NCBI RefSeq assembly: GCF_041583195.1
Contig: NZ_JBFHGL010000004.1
Location: 124,001 to 188,000 of the forward strand
Source of the DNA: Sulfurimonas sp.
GTDB lineage: Bacteria; Campylobacterota; Campylobacteria; Campylobacterales; Sulfurimonadaceae
Direction: 5' to 3'
DNA length: 64,000 nucleotides
Under the pieces are notes generated by a model. That model saw only the letters and a program-made list of their open reading frames with translations, searched no databases and was not told the origin of the DNA. This document shows, in pieces, positions 44,447 through 53,838 of the stretch. A program made the translations under genes and the position numbers. How positions within the stretch are numbered: position 1 is the first letter of the stretch; each line of letters starts with the position of its first letter.

Positions 44447-45279
44447 AAATTATTGTCGGTATTTTTGTTTTAGTACTTTTGGTAACTATAACATCATTTT
44501 TATATATGGTTATGGATGAGAAGGGTACGTTCAACAAACGCTACACTTTCCACTTTAATACCGCATCAGCAGAGTCTTTCCATGTCGGTATGCCGCTAAA
44601 ATTTTCCGGTTTTAATATTGGTGTAATAGATTTGATGAAACTTCGCTCAAACGGAAGTGTAAAGATGGAGTTTTCCGTACCTGAAGAAAATAAAAAATGG
44701 ATAACTAAAGATTCGGTACTGATCATTAAAAAACCGCTAATCGGAGCTTCACATATAGAGCTTTACTCTGCTTTTGACAACCCTTTACTCGAAGATGGTG
44801 GAGAGTTGATGTTGATCATGAATGACGATATAAACGACATGGTAGATAAACTGCATCCACTTATAGACAAGGTTATAAGTATTGTAACTAATGTAGATAA
44901 AATAACAAAAAAACTATCTTCGAATGATTCGCTGCTTACATCATTAACAGGTTCTGAACAGACAAGTAAAGATTTTCAAAAGATACTGCAAAGTCTTGCC
45001 GTTATGATGGATGATATAAAAAAGATTACAAAAAATTTAGATAAAGATATTGTAAGTCCTGCATCATCTGCCGTTGGCGAATTAGACAAGATACTAAAAG
45101 ACGTAAATCAAAAATTAAAAGATCTGGATGGAACTGTCAAAGCTGTAGGATCTTTTGATACTGAACTAGAAGATATAAAAACACAAATTAGCTCAGGTCT
45201 GCAAAAATCAAATGAATTAATGGATAAGGTTGATGCAATTTTAGTTGATGAAAAAAACTTTGAGGTAAAATTACCATGA
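44428..45279 (+). CDS. MlaD-type MCE-domain lipid-transport protein
   Basis: An N-terminal membrane helix (about 8-28) is followed by an MCE domain (about 38-120; HVGMPLKFSGFNIGVIDLM and PLIGASHIEL) and a long helical region to the end. MCE proteins form hexameric rings that carry phospholipids across the periplasm. Start TTG with AGGGGAG. Its stop overlaps the lipoprotein gene by four bases. Confidence 0.9.
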   Translation: MQYDKIKIIVGIFVLVLLVTITSFLYMVMDEKGTFNKRYTFHFNTASAESFHVGMPLKFSGFNIGVIDLMKLRSNGSVKMEFSVPEENKKWITKDSVLIIKKPLIGASHIELYSAFDNPLLEDGGELMLIMNDDINDMVDKLHPLIDKVISIVTNVDKITKKLSSNDSLLTSLTGSEQTSKDFQKILQSLAVMMDDIKKITKNLDKDIVSPASSAVGELDKILKDVNQKLKDLDGTVKAVGSFDTELEDIKTQISSGLQKSNELMDKVDAILVDEKNFEVKLP

Positions 45280-45923
45280 TAAAATTTAGTGCTATATTTT
45301 TTATTATGTTTTTTAGCGCATGTTCATTTAAAACACCTCCTAACGAGTGGCAATACAAATCAGTAAATGCTTACGAATCATATAAAAAAAATTTTCTCTC
45401 TTCAAACAATTCTTTGGCAGATAGTGATTTAAAAAGAGCAGTAGGACATGCGAAGAAAAGTTCTAATCTGGACCAACTAGCTAGAATATATTTAGGCAAA
45501 TGCGCTATAAATAACTCTGTAGGTATAGAAGACAGTTGTACTGAGTTTAAAGAGCTGGAGAGTTTGGTAGATGATCAAACTATGCATAGTTATTATCTTC
45601 TAATAGTAAATAAACTAACATACGATGATATAGAGAATTTACCGGATACATACAAAAGTTTTGCATATTCGTATATAAATAAAGACTATAAACAAGCTGT
45701 CAAAGAGATGTTTGATATTCAAACCATTACATCAAAATTAATTGCCGCAAATATCGTTAAAAGTAATATGTCGGTTGAAGATATAGAAAAATTGCTTGAA
45801 GAAGTATCATTTTATGGTTATAAAAAAACTGTTGTGTATTGGTTGAAAGTTATGAAAACTAAAGTGGAAGACACACTGAAGATACAAAAAATTGATAAAA
45901 AAATAAAAATTTTGGAATCTTAA
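45276..45923 (+). CDS. Lipoprotein of the lipid-transport operon
   Basis: A type II signal peptide with lipobox FFSAC (Cys16). The mature part of about 200 residues is helical and lysine-rich, without a recognised domain. As the fourth gene of the mlaE-like cluster with overlapping start, it probably serves as the outer membrane partner, comparable in role to MlaA or a Cj1649-like lipoprotein. Role inferred from position. Confidence 0.7.
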   Translation: MIKFSAIFFIMFFSACSFKTPPNEWQYKSVNAYESYKKNFLSSNNSLADSDLKRAVGHAKKSSNLDQLARIYLGKCAINNSVGIEDSCTEFKELESLVDDQTMHSYYLLIVNKLTYDDIENLPDTYKSFAYSYINKDYKQAVKEMFDIQTITSKLIAANIVKSNMSVEDIEKLLEEVSFYGYKKTVVYWLKVMKTKVEDTLKIQKIDKKIKILES

Positions 45924-45933
45924 GTGCGGTACA

Positions 45934-45954
45934 GTCTTTTGAGTCAGTAAAGAC
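45934..45954 (+). terminator. Small hairpin after the lipid-transport operon
   Basis: GTCTTT at 45934-45939 pairs with AAAGAC at 45949-45954 around a nine-base loop, just after the lipoprotein stop. There is no T-run, so it could be a 3' end structure but not a clear intrinsic terminator. Confidence 0.25.
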
Positions 45955-45991
45955 CATACATGGAGAATCGATATAAAAATTATATATAAAG

Positions 45992-46009
45992 ATTGTTACA
46001 GAATTGTTA
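45992..46009 (+). repeat. Two ATTGTTA direct repeats, 11-base spacing
   Basis: ATTGTTA at 45992-45998 and again at 46003-46009, exactly 11 bases apart, so both face the same side of the helix. They lie about 55-70 bases upstream of the chorismate mutase start. This spacing suits an OmpR/PhoB-type regulator. The sequence is AT-rich, so chance is possible. Confidence 0.35.
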
Positions 46010-46061
46010 ACAAATTTTTATCTATATTTAGTTAATATTACTTTAAACAAAGGATACGAAT

Positions 46062-46355
46062 ATGAAAGAGTGTAAAACGTTAGCAGAGGTTAGAGAAGAG
46101 ATCGATAAAATAGATGATGAAATAGTTGAACTTATAGCTAAAAGAAATCGTTATATTCACCAAGCTGCAAAATTTAAAAACTCTATTGATGAAGTTAAAG
46201 CTGATGATAGAATAGAAGAGGTAAAGCAGCGTGTACGTGCAAAAGCTATTGAGTTAGATGTGTCTCCAAACCTTATTAGTGAGCTTTTTACAAAAATGAT
46301 AGATGAGATGGTAGAATCTGAGATAGCTCAGTTTCGTGATACTACAAACTTTTAA
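46062..46355 (+). CDS. Chorismate mutase family protein (AroQ type)
   Basis: A 97-residue all-helical protein of the AroQ fold. It carries TLAEVREEIDKIDDEIVELI with the active-site Arg, then AKRNRYIHQAAKFK with the Arg and Lys of the active site, and DDRIEEV. The text QAAKFK is closer to PchB-like and monofunctional mutases than to the PheA N-domain. Chorismate mutation to prephenate is the likely activity; isochorismate lyase cannot be excluded. AAAGGA upstream. The double rhodanese follows after eight bases. Confidence 0.85.
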   Translation: MKECKTLAEVREEIDKIDDEIVELIAKRNRYIHQAAKFKNSIDEVKADDRIEEVKQRVRAKAIELDVSPNLISELFTKMIDEMVESEIAQFRDTTNF

Positions 46356-46363
46356 AGTGTGAC

Positions 46364-47218
46364 ATGAAGAAAATATTTTTTTTAATTTTAACAGCTCTGA
46401 ATATTTATGCATATGATCCTTTTATAAGTGCACAAACTTTAAAAGGTATTTTAGATGATAAAGAATTAGTTTTAATAGATGTTAGTGACAGCTATGAAAA
46501 GAGTCATATTATAGGTGCACAAAGTTTAGATGTAGATGTACTGCTAAAAGATGAATTATACACCCCTTTAATTGATAATGAAGACATGCAGGATCTTTTT
46601 AGAGATATGGGTATAAATAATAGTTCAACTATAGTAATCTATGGTAGAAGTAATAATACAGATATAGAAAATGCAGCATTTTTAGCATATGTTTTAATAT
46701 CTAAAGGTTTTGAAAATGTAACAATACTTGATGGTGGATATATGGCATGGGTATTTGAATATGATCTGTTTACTACAACAAAAGAACCTGAAATAGAAGA
46801 TGGTTTTATTAGCTTATATGATAATAACTTATCAGTAGATTTTAGTTATATAAAAGAGAATCAAGATACTTTTTTTATAGATGCCAGATATCCTCAATTA
46901 TATTATGGAATATCTGAAGATGAAGATGATAAGTATATAGGACATATTTTAGGTGCTAAAAACTCTTACTATGCATATAAATTTTCAAGAGATAAAACTC
47001 TGCGCAGCCAAAATGAATTAGATGAATTTTACAAAGATGGTTTAGGTATAGATAGAGCAAAAAATATTGTAATATATGCAAATAATCCAAAAGAAGCTGC
47101 TGTAGAGTGGTATATAATTCACCAACACCTAGGGAATAAAAACGCTAAGATCTACTATAATTCATTTAAAGAATATGTTGATTGGGATATGGAAACAGAG
47201 CGTTTTAAGTGGGAATAG
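46364..47218 (+). CDS. Exported tandem rhodanese-like protein with no cysteine
   Basis: A signal peptide (about 1-17) leads two rhodanese-like domains. Domain 1 (about 25-135) has VLIDVSDSYEKSHIIGAQ and ILDGGYMAW; domain 2 (about 150-280) has FFIDARYPQLYYG, GHILGAKN and IVIYANNPKEAAVEWY. In thiosulfate sulfurtransferases the last segment carries the catalytic CxxGxTA; here the cysteine place holds alanine. The protein has no cysteine anywhere, so it cannot form a persulfide. It may bind sulfur compounds or proteins without transferring sulfur. Confidence 0.78.
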   Translation: MKKIFFLILTALNIYAYDPFISAQTLKGILDDKELVLIDVSDSYEKSHIIGAQSLDVDVLLKDELYTPLIDNEDMQDLFRDMGINNSSTIVIYGRSNNTDIENAAFLAYVLISKGFENVTILDGGYMAWVFEYDLFTTTKEPEIEDGFISLYDNNLSVDFSYIKENQDTFFIDARYPQLYYGISEDEDDKYIGHILGAKNSYYAYKFSRDKTLRSQNELDEFYKDGLGIDRAKNIVIYANNPKEAAVEWYIIHQHLGNKNAKIYYNSFKEYVDWDMETERFKWE

Positions 47219-47253
47219 TGTAAAATTCCAAAAAATTATTTGAGAGAGATAAG

Positions 47254-48135
47254 ATGATAACTTTTAGTGAGATGCTATTAAAACTTCAAGAGTTTTGGAT
47301 GAAAGAGGGTTGTAATATTGTTCAGCCTTACGATATTCCAGCGGGTGCGGGGACATTTCACCCGGCTACGTTTTTACGCTCACTAGACTCAACTCCTTGG
47401 GCTACGGCTTATGTAGCACCTTCTCGCCGTCCTACTGATGGGCGTTACGGAGAGAACCCAAATAGACTTGGATCGTACTATCAGTTTCAGGCACTTATAA
47501 AACCATCACCGGATAATATTCAAGAGCTTTATCTAAAATCATTAGAGTATTTAGGTCTTGATGTAAGTAAACACGATATCCGTTTTGTTGAAGATAACTG
47601 GGAGTCTCCTACACTTGGTGCATGGGGTCTTGGTTGGGAAGTATGGTTAAACGGTATGGAAGTTACTCAGTTTACTTACTTCCAACAAGTAGGTGGTGTT
47701 GAGTGTAATCCAGTTGCAGTTGAGATCACTTATGGAACTGAGCGTTTAGCTATGTATCTTCAGGGAGTTGACTCTGTTTTTGACATTGTTTGGAATGAGA
47801 ACGAACACGGTAAGACTCTATATAAAGATGTGCATAAAGAGAGTGAAATAGAATTCTCTAAATATAACTTTGAAGTAGCAGACACTGATATGCTTTTTGC
47901 AGAGTTTAACGCAAAAAGCGAAGAGTGTTTAAAAACTCTTGAAGCTGGTCTTCCTCTGCCTGCATATGATCTATGTATGATGGCATCAAATACTTTTAAC
48001 GTTTTAGATGCAAGAAAAGCAATCTCTCAAACTGAGCGTCAAAACTACATACTGAAAATTCGTGAACTTTCAAAAGGTTGTGCCGAACTATATAAGGCTC
48101 AAGAGGAAGAAAGACTAAAAAGAGTCAAAGGTTAA
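47254..48135 (+). CDS. glyQ: Glycyl-tRNA synthetase alpha subunit
   Basis: Catalytic subunit of the bacterial alpha2beta2 glycyl-tRNA synthetase. Opens with the diagnostic [19 protein letters not shown] and continues with [12 protein letters not shown] and [19 protein letters not shown]. Length 293 is standard. The beta subunit gene is not in this window; it is separate in Campylobacterota. GAGAG before the ATG. Confidence 0.98.
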   Translation: MITFSEMLLKLQEFWMKEGCNIVQPYDIPAGAGTFHPATFLRSLDSTPWATAYVAPSRRPTDGRYGENPNRLGSYYQFQALIKPSPDNIQELYLKSLEYLGLDVSKHDIRFVEDNWESPTLGAWGLGWEVWLNGMEVTQFTYFQQVGGVECNPVAVEITYGTERLAMYLQGVDSVFDIVWNENEHGKTLYKDVHKESEIEFSKYNFEVADTDMLFAEFNAKSEECLKTLEAGLPLPAYDLCMMASNTFNVLDARKAISQTERQNYILKIRELSKGCAELYKAQEEERLKRVKG

Positions 48136-48203
48136 TATATAAGAAATAATTATTTAATTTCCTAGATTGTCACTAAAAACTATCTACTTTTAAAAAATTA
48201 TAT

Positions 48204-48209
48204 TATAAT
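48204..48209 (+). promoter_or_regulatory. Candidate -10 element for the 48242 gene
   Basis: TATAAT 32 bases before the ATG at 48242, in a 106-base gap after glyQ. Pattern evidence only. Confidence 0.35.
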
Positions 48210-48241
48210 GTTTTGTAATATTTTGATAGATAGGTTTAGCG

Positions 48242-48493
48242 ATGGAAAAAATAGTTGATTCACTTGACTTAATGTATTATAAGTATGACAAGAAAAACAA
48301 AACTCTTTTTTATGAGGGTAAGTTTTCTACCCACTTCATTGAACCTGAATTTTTCAAAATAACATATCATCTCAGCTCTAAAAAAATAGATTATAAAGTT
48401 CTAAAAGATAAAACTATCCAATTTGGTTACAGTGAATTATCTCTAATAGAAAAGTTTAAAACATATATTAAACAGATTATGTATAAAAAATAA
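48242..48493 (+). CDS. Small hypothetical protein, 83 residues
   Basis: Basic, soluble, no signal peptide or cysteine. Alternating residues (KKNKTLFYEGKFSTHF and KTIQFGYSELSL) suggest a small beta-rich fold. No family recognised. A candidate promoter lies upstream and the gene stands alone, converging with a rhodanese gene two bases from its stop. Confidence 0.55.
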   Translation: MEKIVDSLDLMYYKYDKKNKTLFYEGKFSTHFIEPEFFKITYHLSSKKIDYKVLKDKTIQFGYSELSLIEKFKTYIKQIMYKK

Positions 48494-48495
48494 AA

Positions 48496-48978
48496 CTATT
48501 TTTTAACTAAAGTAATTTCACCAAAATAACTATTAAGTGTCCTTCCACTATCAAGCCAGTTAACTAAACCGTTTCTTATATTTTTTACATTTGTAAACCC
48601 CATTTTTTTAAGCTGCTCTGCTGCTAAAAGTCCCCGTGGACCTTTGAAACAGTAAGTTACAATAGGTACATCATGACCATATTTTTCAAATATCTTTTTT
48701 ATAGCTACAAACTCAAGTTTTCCTCTAGGAATAGTCATGTGGTTTTCTTTTCTCAAATATCCGCTTGCAAACTCTTCAGGTTCTCTTACATCTAAAAGAA
48801 GTATGTTTAAATCACTTAGATCAAGTTCGTCCGGTTCAATTTGCTTAACCTCTTTTTCCGCATGAGCAATTAGTTTCTTAAATTGCTCAGTTAGATAAAC
48901 TTCAGCACGTCTTTGTGCCAACTGCTCCAGGTCTAGGTGTGCCGAATCTTTAATAGTGTCCATTCTGTTGTTTCCCAT
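48496..48978 (-). CDS. Rhodanese-domain protein with active-site cysteine
   Basis: Single rhodanese domain at about 55-150: LLLDVREPEEFASGYL, then the catalytic loop VTYCFKGPRGLLAAE with its cysteine, and KNIRNGLVNW. Likely sulfur carrier or sulfurtransferase; partner unknown. An N-terminal helical extension of about 50 residues precedes the domain. Two ATGs are possible (48978 and five codons later); the second has GGGA a little upstream. Confidence 0.85.
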   Translation of the reverse strand: MGNNRMDTIKDSAHLDLEQLAQRRAEVYLTEQFKKLIAHAEKEVKQIEPDELDLSDLNILLLDVREPEEFASGYLRKENHMTIPRGKLEFVAIKKIFEKYGHDVPIVTYCFKGPRGLLAAEQLKKMGFTNVKNIRNGLVNWLDSGRTLNSYFGEITLVKK

Positions 48979-49061
48979 TCTATATGTTTTGTTATTATAA
49001 CCGTTTTAAGTAAGTTTATGATAGATTTTGAACTTTAAAAATCCAAATTAAAGCAGGTAAC

Positions 49062-51299
49062 TTGTCGCAAACTCTTATAGGTCAGATAGAACGAATACTT
49101 TTTGAAAGTGATGATGGTTTTTTTATAGCTGTTTTAAAGAGTGGAGAGAAGATATCTGGCACCTATTTTGAGAGTGATGTTAGCCATATAAAAAAGTCTG
49201 CCGTTACACTTAGCGGAGAGTGGCATGAACATAAAAAATACGGTAAAACATTTAAGTTTGACTCAATCAAAGTAAACCAAAATCAGCTCTTTTTCTTTTT
49301 AAATAAGATCGTAAAAGGTTTTACTAAAAAATTATCTGCAGAATTAATTGAGCATTTTGGACAAGAGGGACTTGTAGATATACTTGACAACGATATTGAA
49401 AGACTTTTAGAGTTTAACGGCATAAAAGAAAAAAGACTTAAAAAGATTCAAACTTCGTGGAAAAAGTTTCGCTCCATGCGTGAACTGGGTGAATTTTTAA
49501 GCCCATATGATGTTTCTCCTGCACTTTTAACGACTATAGCTTCGGCACTTAAAGATGTGGAAGAACCATGTTCTAAAATAAAAAACAATCCATATATTTT
49601 AACTTCTATACAAGGGATCGGCTTTAAGCGTGCAGATGAATTGGCACTGAAGATGGGTGTAAAAGAATCTGATGAAAATCGTCTTAGTTCTGCTATGGAT
49701 TATGTACTTTTGGACTATTGTGAATCTCAGGGTAATTCATGTATAGCTAAAGATATATTATTTAATGGACTAAATGAACTGCTTGGTTTTTCGGATGTAA
49801 ATCTGTATGAAGCTATATTGGTAGAGCGCGTGGCTGAACAAAGCATAGTTCTTATGAAAAACGGTAGGGTCTCACCTGCAAGACTTTATGATTCCGAAAA
49901 ATATCTGTATGATGAGTTCACTCGTCGTGCAAAAAAGAAAAACGATGTTTTAGTTAAAAATTTAGATGCTTTTTTGGAAGATAGTGAACTAAAACTGGGT
50001 GATCAGCAGCTAGAAGCTGTAAAGACTATAAATGATGGTGCAAATATCTTGTTCCTTGTCGGTTATGCAGGAACTGGTAAATCAACTACGTCAAAGACTC
50101 TTTTAAAACTTTTAAATACAAAGTACAATGAAAAAGAGATCATGACGTGTGCACTAAGCGGTATAGCATCTCAGAGAATTGCAGATACGACAGGTTATGA
50201 ATCTGCTACTATCCAATCACTTTTGGTCAAGTTTGAAGACAGAGATGATTTTCCATTCTCAGTTATGCTGATCGATGAAGCTTCTATGATCAACTCTTCA
50301 CTTTTTGCAAGGCTTCTTGCAAAAATTCACCGTGATGCAATTTTAATAATAGTAGGTGATGATGCACAGCTTCCACCTATAGGTGCTGGAAATGTGCTTA
50401 GCGATATGTTAACGCTTAACATTACACCTATAGTTAAGCTTACAAGGATCTATCGACAAAGTGAAGATCAAGCCATAACTTTGATAGCCAATGATATTCG
50501 TCAGGGTATAGTTCCTCAGTATCGTGCTAAATATGATGACTTTGAGTTTGTAGATATAAGTATGCCAAATTATTATGCTCTAAAAAATCAGCTCTCTCAA
50601 AACCAACTAAGTGATCTTCGTGAACAAAACTCACAAAATATTATAAACCATATGCTACATCTTGTAGTCGCTTCGCTTGAAAAAGCAAGATACAGACTTA
50701 AAAACAAAGAGATCAAAGAGTATCTAAACTATTTTCAAGTGATCACACCTATGAAGGGCGGTAGTTTAGGAACTACGAACTTAAATAAAGTTTTGCAAGA
50801 GTATTTTAACCCTAATCCTAAAAAGTGTGTAAAACGAGGTGAATTAGAATTTCGTTTGATGGACAAAGTAGTTCACACTAAAAATGAAAATATGACCTCG
50901 TGGAGCGGTGACGCTTTTAAAGAGAATGAAGATTCGGCACAAAGGCGTATTTTTAACGGTATGAGCGGACTTTTATTTAAGATAGATGAGGATGAAGAAC
51001 AGGTGTTCGTGTTTTATCCAAATGAAGATGTGGTTGTAGTTTACGAATATGATGAGTTAAAAAACTATCTTATGTTATCATATGCACTTACTATCCATAA
51101 AGTACAAGGGATGGAGTACGATATAGTTGTGATGCCTATGAGTTTTTCTCATTTTATTATGCACAACACTAAGCTTATATATACGGCTATTACAAGAGCT
51201 AAACACAGATGTATAATAATAGGTGAGAGTGCAGCTTTTGAGAGCGGATGCAGAAAGTTTGAACAGACAAGGCGAGATACTGTTTTATTAGAATTGTAA
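49062..51299 (+). CDS. RecD2-like superfamily 1 DNA helicase
   Basis: 5'-3' helicase of the RecD2 type, standing alone without RecB or RecC. The N-terminal domain (res 1-75) has the RecD2 beta-barrel start (GQIERILFESDDGFFIAVL), then helix-hairpin-helix repeats, and Walker A GYAGTGKS at 334-341, IDEASMIN, GDDAQLPPIG, and the C-terminal LSYALTIHKVQGMEYD and YTAITRAKHRC. Length 745 is typical. Start TTG with AGCAGG. RecD2 proteins act in DNA repair and replication-fork maintenance. Confidence 0.9.
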   Translation: MSQTLIGQIERILFESDDGFFIAVLKSGEKISGTYFESDVSHIKKSAVTLSGEWHEHKKYGKTFKFDSIKVNQNQLFFFLNKIVKGFTKKLSAELIEHFGQEGLVDILDNDIERLLEFNGIKEKRLKKIQTSWKKFRSMRELGEFLSPYDVSPALLTTIASALKDVEEPCSKIKNNPYILTSIQGIGFKRADELALKMGVKESDENRLSSAMDYVLLDYCESQGNSCIAKDILFNGLNELLGFSDVNLYEAILVERVAEQSIVLMKNGRVSPARLYDSEKYLYDEFTRRAKKKNDVLVKNLDAFLEDSELKLGDQQLEAVKTINDGANILFLVGYAGTGKSTTSKTLLKLLNTKYNEKEIMTCALSGIASQRIADTTGYESATIQSLLVKFEDRDDFPFSVMLIDEASMINSSLFARLLAKIHRDAILIIVGDDAQLPPIGAGNVLSDMLTLNITPIVKLTRIYRQSEDQAITLIANDIRQGIVPQYRAKYDDFEFVDISMPNYYALKNQLSQNQLSDLREQNSQNIINHMLHLVVASLEKARYRLKNKEIKEYLNYFQVITPMKGGSLGTTNLNKVLQEYFNPNPKKCVKRGELEFRLMDKVVHTKNENMTSWSGDAFKENEDSAQRRIFNGMSGLLFKIDEDEEQVFVFYPNEDVVVVYEYDELKNYLMLSYALTIHKVQGMEYDIVVMPMSFSHFIMHNTKLIYTAITRAKHRCIIIGESAAFESGCRKFEQTRRDTVLLEL

Positions 51300-51309
51300 T
51301 GGATTGACA

Positions 51310-52605
51310 ATGCCAAATATTCATAGAAAACGAAATAAATCTTTAGGCTTACCTGAGCTTATTGCCATAGCACTAGGCGGTATGATTGGTGGCGGGATAT
51401 TCTCTGTTTTAGGGATATCTGTCTCTATGATCGGCGTATACACACCGATAGCTTTTATAGTAGGTGGAGTGCTTGCTCTGCTTGCAGCTTATTCATATGT
51501 GAAACTCGCCCTGTATTACAGGGATGAGGGTGCTACTTACTCTTTTTATAAAAAAACATTTCCAAAATCAAAATTTGCAGCATCAGTAGTTGGGTGGTGG
51601 GTGACATTTGGTTATATAAGTACGCTTGCTCTGTACTCATATACTTTTGCGTCTTACGCGATCAGCGGATTTGAATTTGCAAACAGTGAAATAGCCAGAA
51701 AAGCGGTCGCAGGATTTATAATACTGCTCTTTACACTTGTTAATGTTTGGAGTGTTAAGGGGATGGGAAAAATAGAAGATATTATGGTTTATACGAAACT
51801 GGTGATTTTAATAATAATCTCATTTGTTCTTATAAACAACTCAAACACTACTATCCCCACTATTATACAAAACCATGAAGATATGCAAATATCATCTGTC
51901 CTTATCGTAGCGTCACTGACTTTTGTTGCTTATGAGGGGTTTCAGCTCGTTATAAATGCGGTAAATGAGATGGAAAATCCAAGACTAAATATACCTAGGG
52001 CAATCTACAGCTCAATAGTGATTACAACTTTGGTTTATGCAGTTATTGCAATAGGTGCTATTATGGCTATACCGTTTGAGAATATCATACAAAATCAGGA
52101 ATACGCTCTGGCTTCAGGTGCAGGTGAAGTTCTTGGAAATATAGGAGCTGAGCTTGTGATCATTGGTGCGCTTTTAGCTACAAGTTCTGCGATTAGCGGG
52201 ACACTTTTTGGAGCTTCAAGATTGATGTCTGTAATAGCAAACGATGGATATTTTCCAAAATTTTTAACAAAAAGAGAAAACAATATTCCGGTATACTCAA
52301 TTGTGACAATGGCTTTACTTACATTTTGTTTGATTCTTAGCGGTAATTTGGTTGTTATACTTGAGTTTGGGAGTGTGACGTTTTTGCTTGTCTCACTGCT
52401 TATGGCATATGCAAATTTTAAAATTCGAAGTGTTACAAACTCATCGCTTATTGTAACCCTCATATCAGTTTTTGGTCTTATATCTGGTACATTAGCTATA
52501 CTTTTTTATGAATCATCAACAGATATAGAACAGATCTATTATATAGGTGGATTATATATGCTTCTTACTTTTTTTGCCTGGGTTTTTACATATAGAAGTA
52601 ATTAA
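51310..52605 (+). CDS. APC-family amino acid permease
   Basis: About twelve membrane helices. The first helix has the APC signature IALGGMIGGGIFSVLG, and a later segment shows VAYEGFQLVINAVNEMENPRLNIPRAI, typical of the family. Amino acid or amine uptake is likely; the substrate is not assigned. The ATG at 51310 is preferred to a TTG two codons earlier. It follows the recD2-like gene by ten bases. Confidence 0.88.
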   Translation: MPNIHRKRNKSLGLPELIAIALGGMIGGGIFSVLGISVSMIGVYTPIAFIVGGVLALLAAYSYVKLALYYRDEGATYSFYKKTFPKSKFAASVVGWWVTFGYISTLALYSYTFASYAISGFEFANSEIARKAVAGFIILLFTLVNVWSVKGMGKIEDIMVYTKLVILIIISFVLINNSNTTIPTIIQNHEDMQISSVLIVASLTFVAYEGFQLVINAVNEMENPRLNIPRAIYSSIVITTLVYAVIAIGAIMAIPFENIIQNQEYALASGAGEVLGNIGAELVIIGALLATSSAISGTLFGASRLMSVIANDGYFPKFLTKRENNIPVYSIVTMALLTFCLILSGNLVVILEFGSVTFLLVSLLMAYANFKIRSVTNSSLIVTLISVFGLISGTLAILFYESSTDIEQIYYIGGLYMLLTFFAWVFTYRSN

Positions 52606-52608
52606 ATT

Positions 52609-53445
52609 TTAGTTGTATTGAACATCTTGTATGTTTAATTTATAGTAAGTGAACTCTTTATTGTTTATAAGCCATGAAACTTCACCGTATTGTGGGATCA
52701 GGTAATGATCTTTTTGAACATAGTTTGATACTTTGCAACTCCAAGGTGTAGCTATGTAATGATCATCCACACCTCTAAATCGATTAGGTGAATATATTGA
52801 GCTTATCTCGCCTTTTTCATTAAAACTAAATTCTAATGAGGTAGTAGTATCTCCATCAGTTATAGTAGCTTTTGCAGTGTTTGCATCTATGCTTGTCCAT
52901 TTCACTCCTTGACTCGGAAGAAGAGCTGTGGGGTACCATATAGCCTCAGCCAAATATCTTTGCAGGGCAGCTTCATTTAACTCTTTTTTTTCGAATTGAT
53001 CAACTACAGTATAGACAGATAAAAACTTGGCTTTTATACCAGCTTTTGAATCTATGTACGAGTCAAACACATTTACATATATACCTGCATCTATGGATAT
53101 TTTCGCATGCCATGTAAATCCTTTTGGCTTTGTAGAAAAAAACTGCTGAGCTTCTGTTTTTGAAAACTTCTCAGAATTCTCATCCATTCTAAACTCTCCA
53201 ACCTGTGATACGTAAGCTCTGTTGATAATCGCAGATTTGTCTTTTAAAACAAGATGAAAATATTTTTGTACAGGTTTAGGAAGAGTATTTAACTCTTCAA
53301 AATTAACAAGTTTTTTTTCATTTGATGCATTAGTGAAAAGATCTTTAGATGCAGAAGATGTAAAATTAAGCCAAGAGATTTGAAGTACGAAAAAAGCTAA
53401 AAGTGCCAATACGGATAAAATAATAGTAGTTTTTAGAACAAACAT
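52609..53445 (-). CDS. Membrane-anchored DUF6544/DUF6920-like protein
   Basis: One N-terminal membrane helix (about 5-25) followed by a 250-residue soluble part, probably in the periplasm. Segments such as LPKPVQKYFHLVL and AEAIWYPTALLPSQGVKW recall a family of unknown function annotated DUF6544 or DUF6920; I am not certain of the number. No catalytic motif seen. It converges on the APC permease gene three bases away. Confidence 0.65.
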   Translation of the reverse strand: MFVLKTTIILSVLALLAFFVLQISWLNFTSSASKDLFTNASNEKKLVNFEELNTLPKPVQKYFHLVLKDKSAIINRAYVSQVGEFRMDENSEKFSKTEAQQFFSTKPKGFTWHAKISIDAGIYVNVFDSYIDSKAGIKAKFLSVYTVVDQFEKKELNEAALQRYLAEAIWYPTALLPSQGVKWTSIDANTAKATITDGDTTTSLEFSFNEKGEISSIYSPNRFRGVDDHYIATPWSCKVSNYVQKDHYLIPQYGEVSWLINNKEFTYYKLNIQDVQYN

Positions 53446-53553
53446 GTAAACTCTTTTTAGAAATTATACTTTATTTATTAGGCATAAAATAAATTATTGT
53501 AAAATTGCATTTGTAAAAACTATTTTATGAAATAAAATTAAGGAAGATTTATT

Positions 53554-53835
53554 ATGGCATATGCAGAAGCAAGACATATATTAGTACCGACAGAGGAAGA
53601 GTGTAATGCTCTAAAAGCAGAGATCGAAGCTGGAGCAGACTTTGCAGATATAGCAGCACAAAAATCAGAATGCCCATCTGGTAGAAACGGCGGAGCTTTA
53701 GGTAGATTTTCTCCTGGTCAAATGGTACCTGAATTTGATGAGGCTGTATTTCGCGGTGGTGATGTAGGTGAACTTCAAGGACCTATACAGACACAATTTG
53801 GTTTTCACCTTTTAGAAGTTACAGCAAGAGGCTAA
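53554..53835 (+). CDS. Parvulin-type peptidyl-prolyl isomerase
   Basis: A free-standing PpiC domain of 93 residues: ARHILVPTEEE, ADFADIAAQKSECPSGRNGGALGRF and FGFHLLEVTARG, in the right order with the conserved His residues. It has no signal peptide, so it is a cytoplasmic PpiC-like folding helper. AAGGAAG upstream. An AguB-like gene begins three bases after its stop. Confidence 0.93.
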   Translation: MAYAEARHILVPTEEECNALKAEIEAGADFADIAAQKSECPSGRNGGALGRFSPGQMVPEFDEAVFRGGDVGELQGPIQTQFGFHLLEVTARG

Positions 53836-53838
53836 GTC

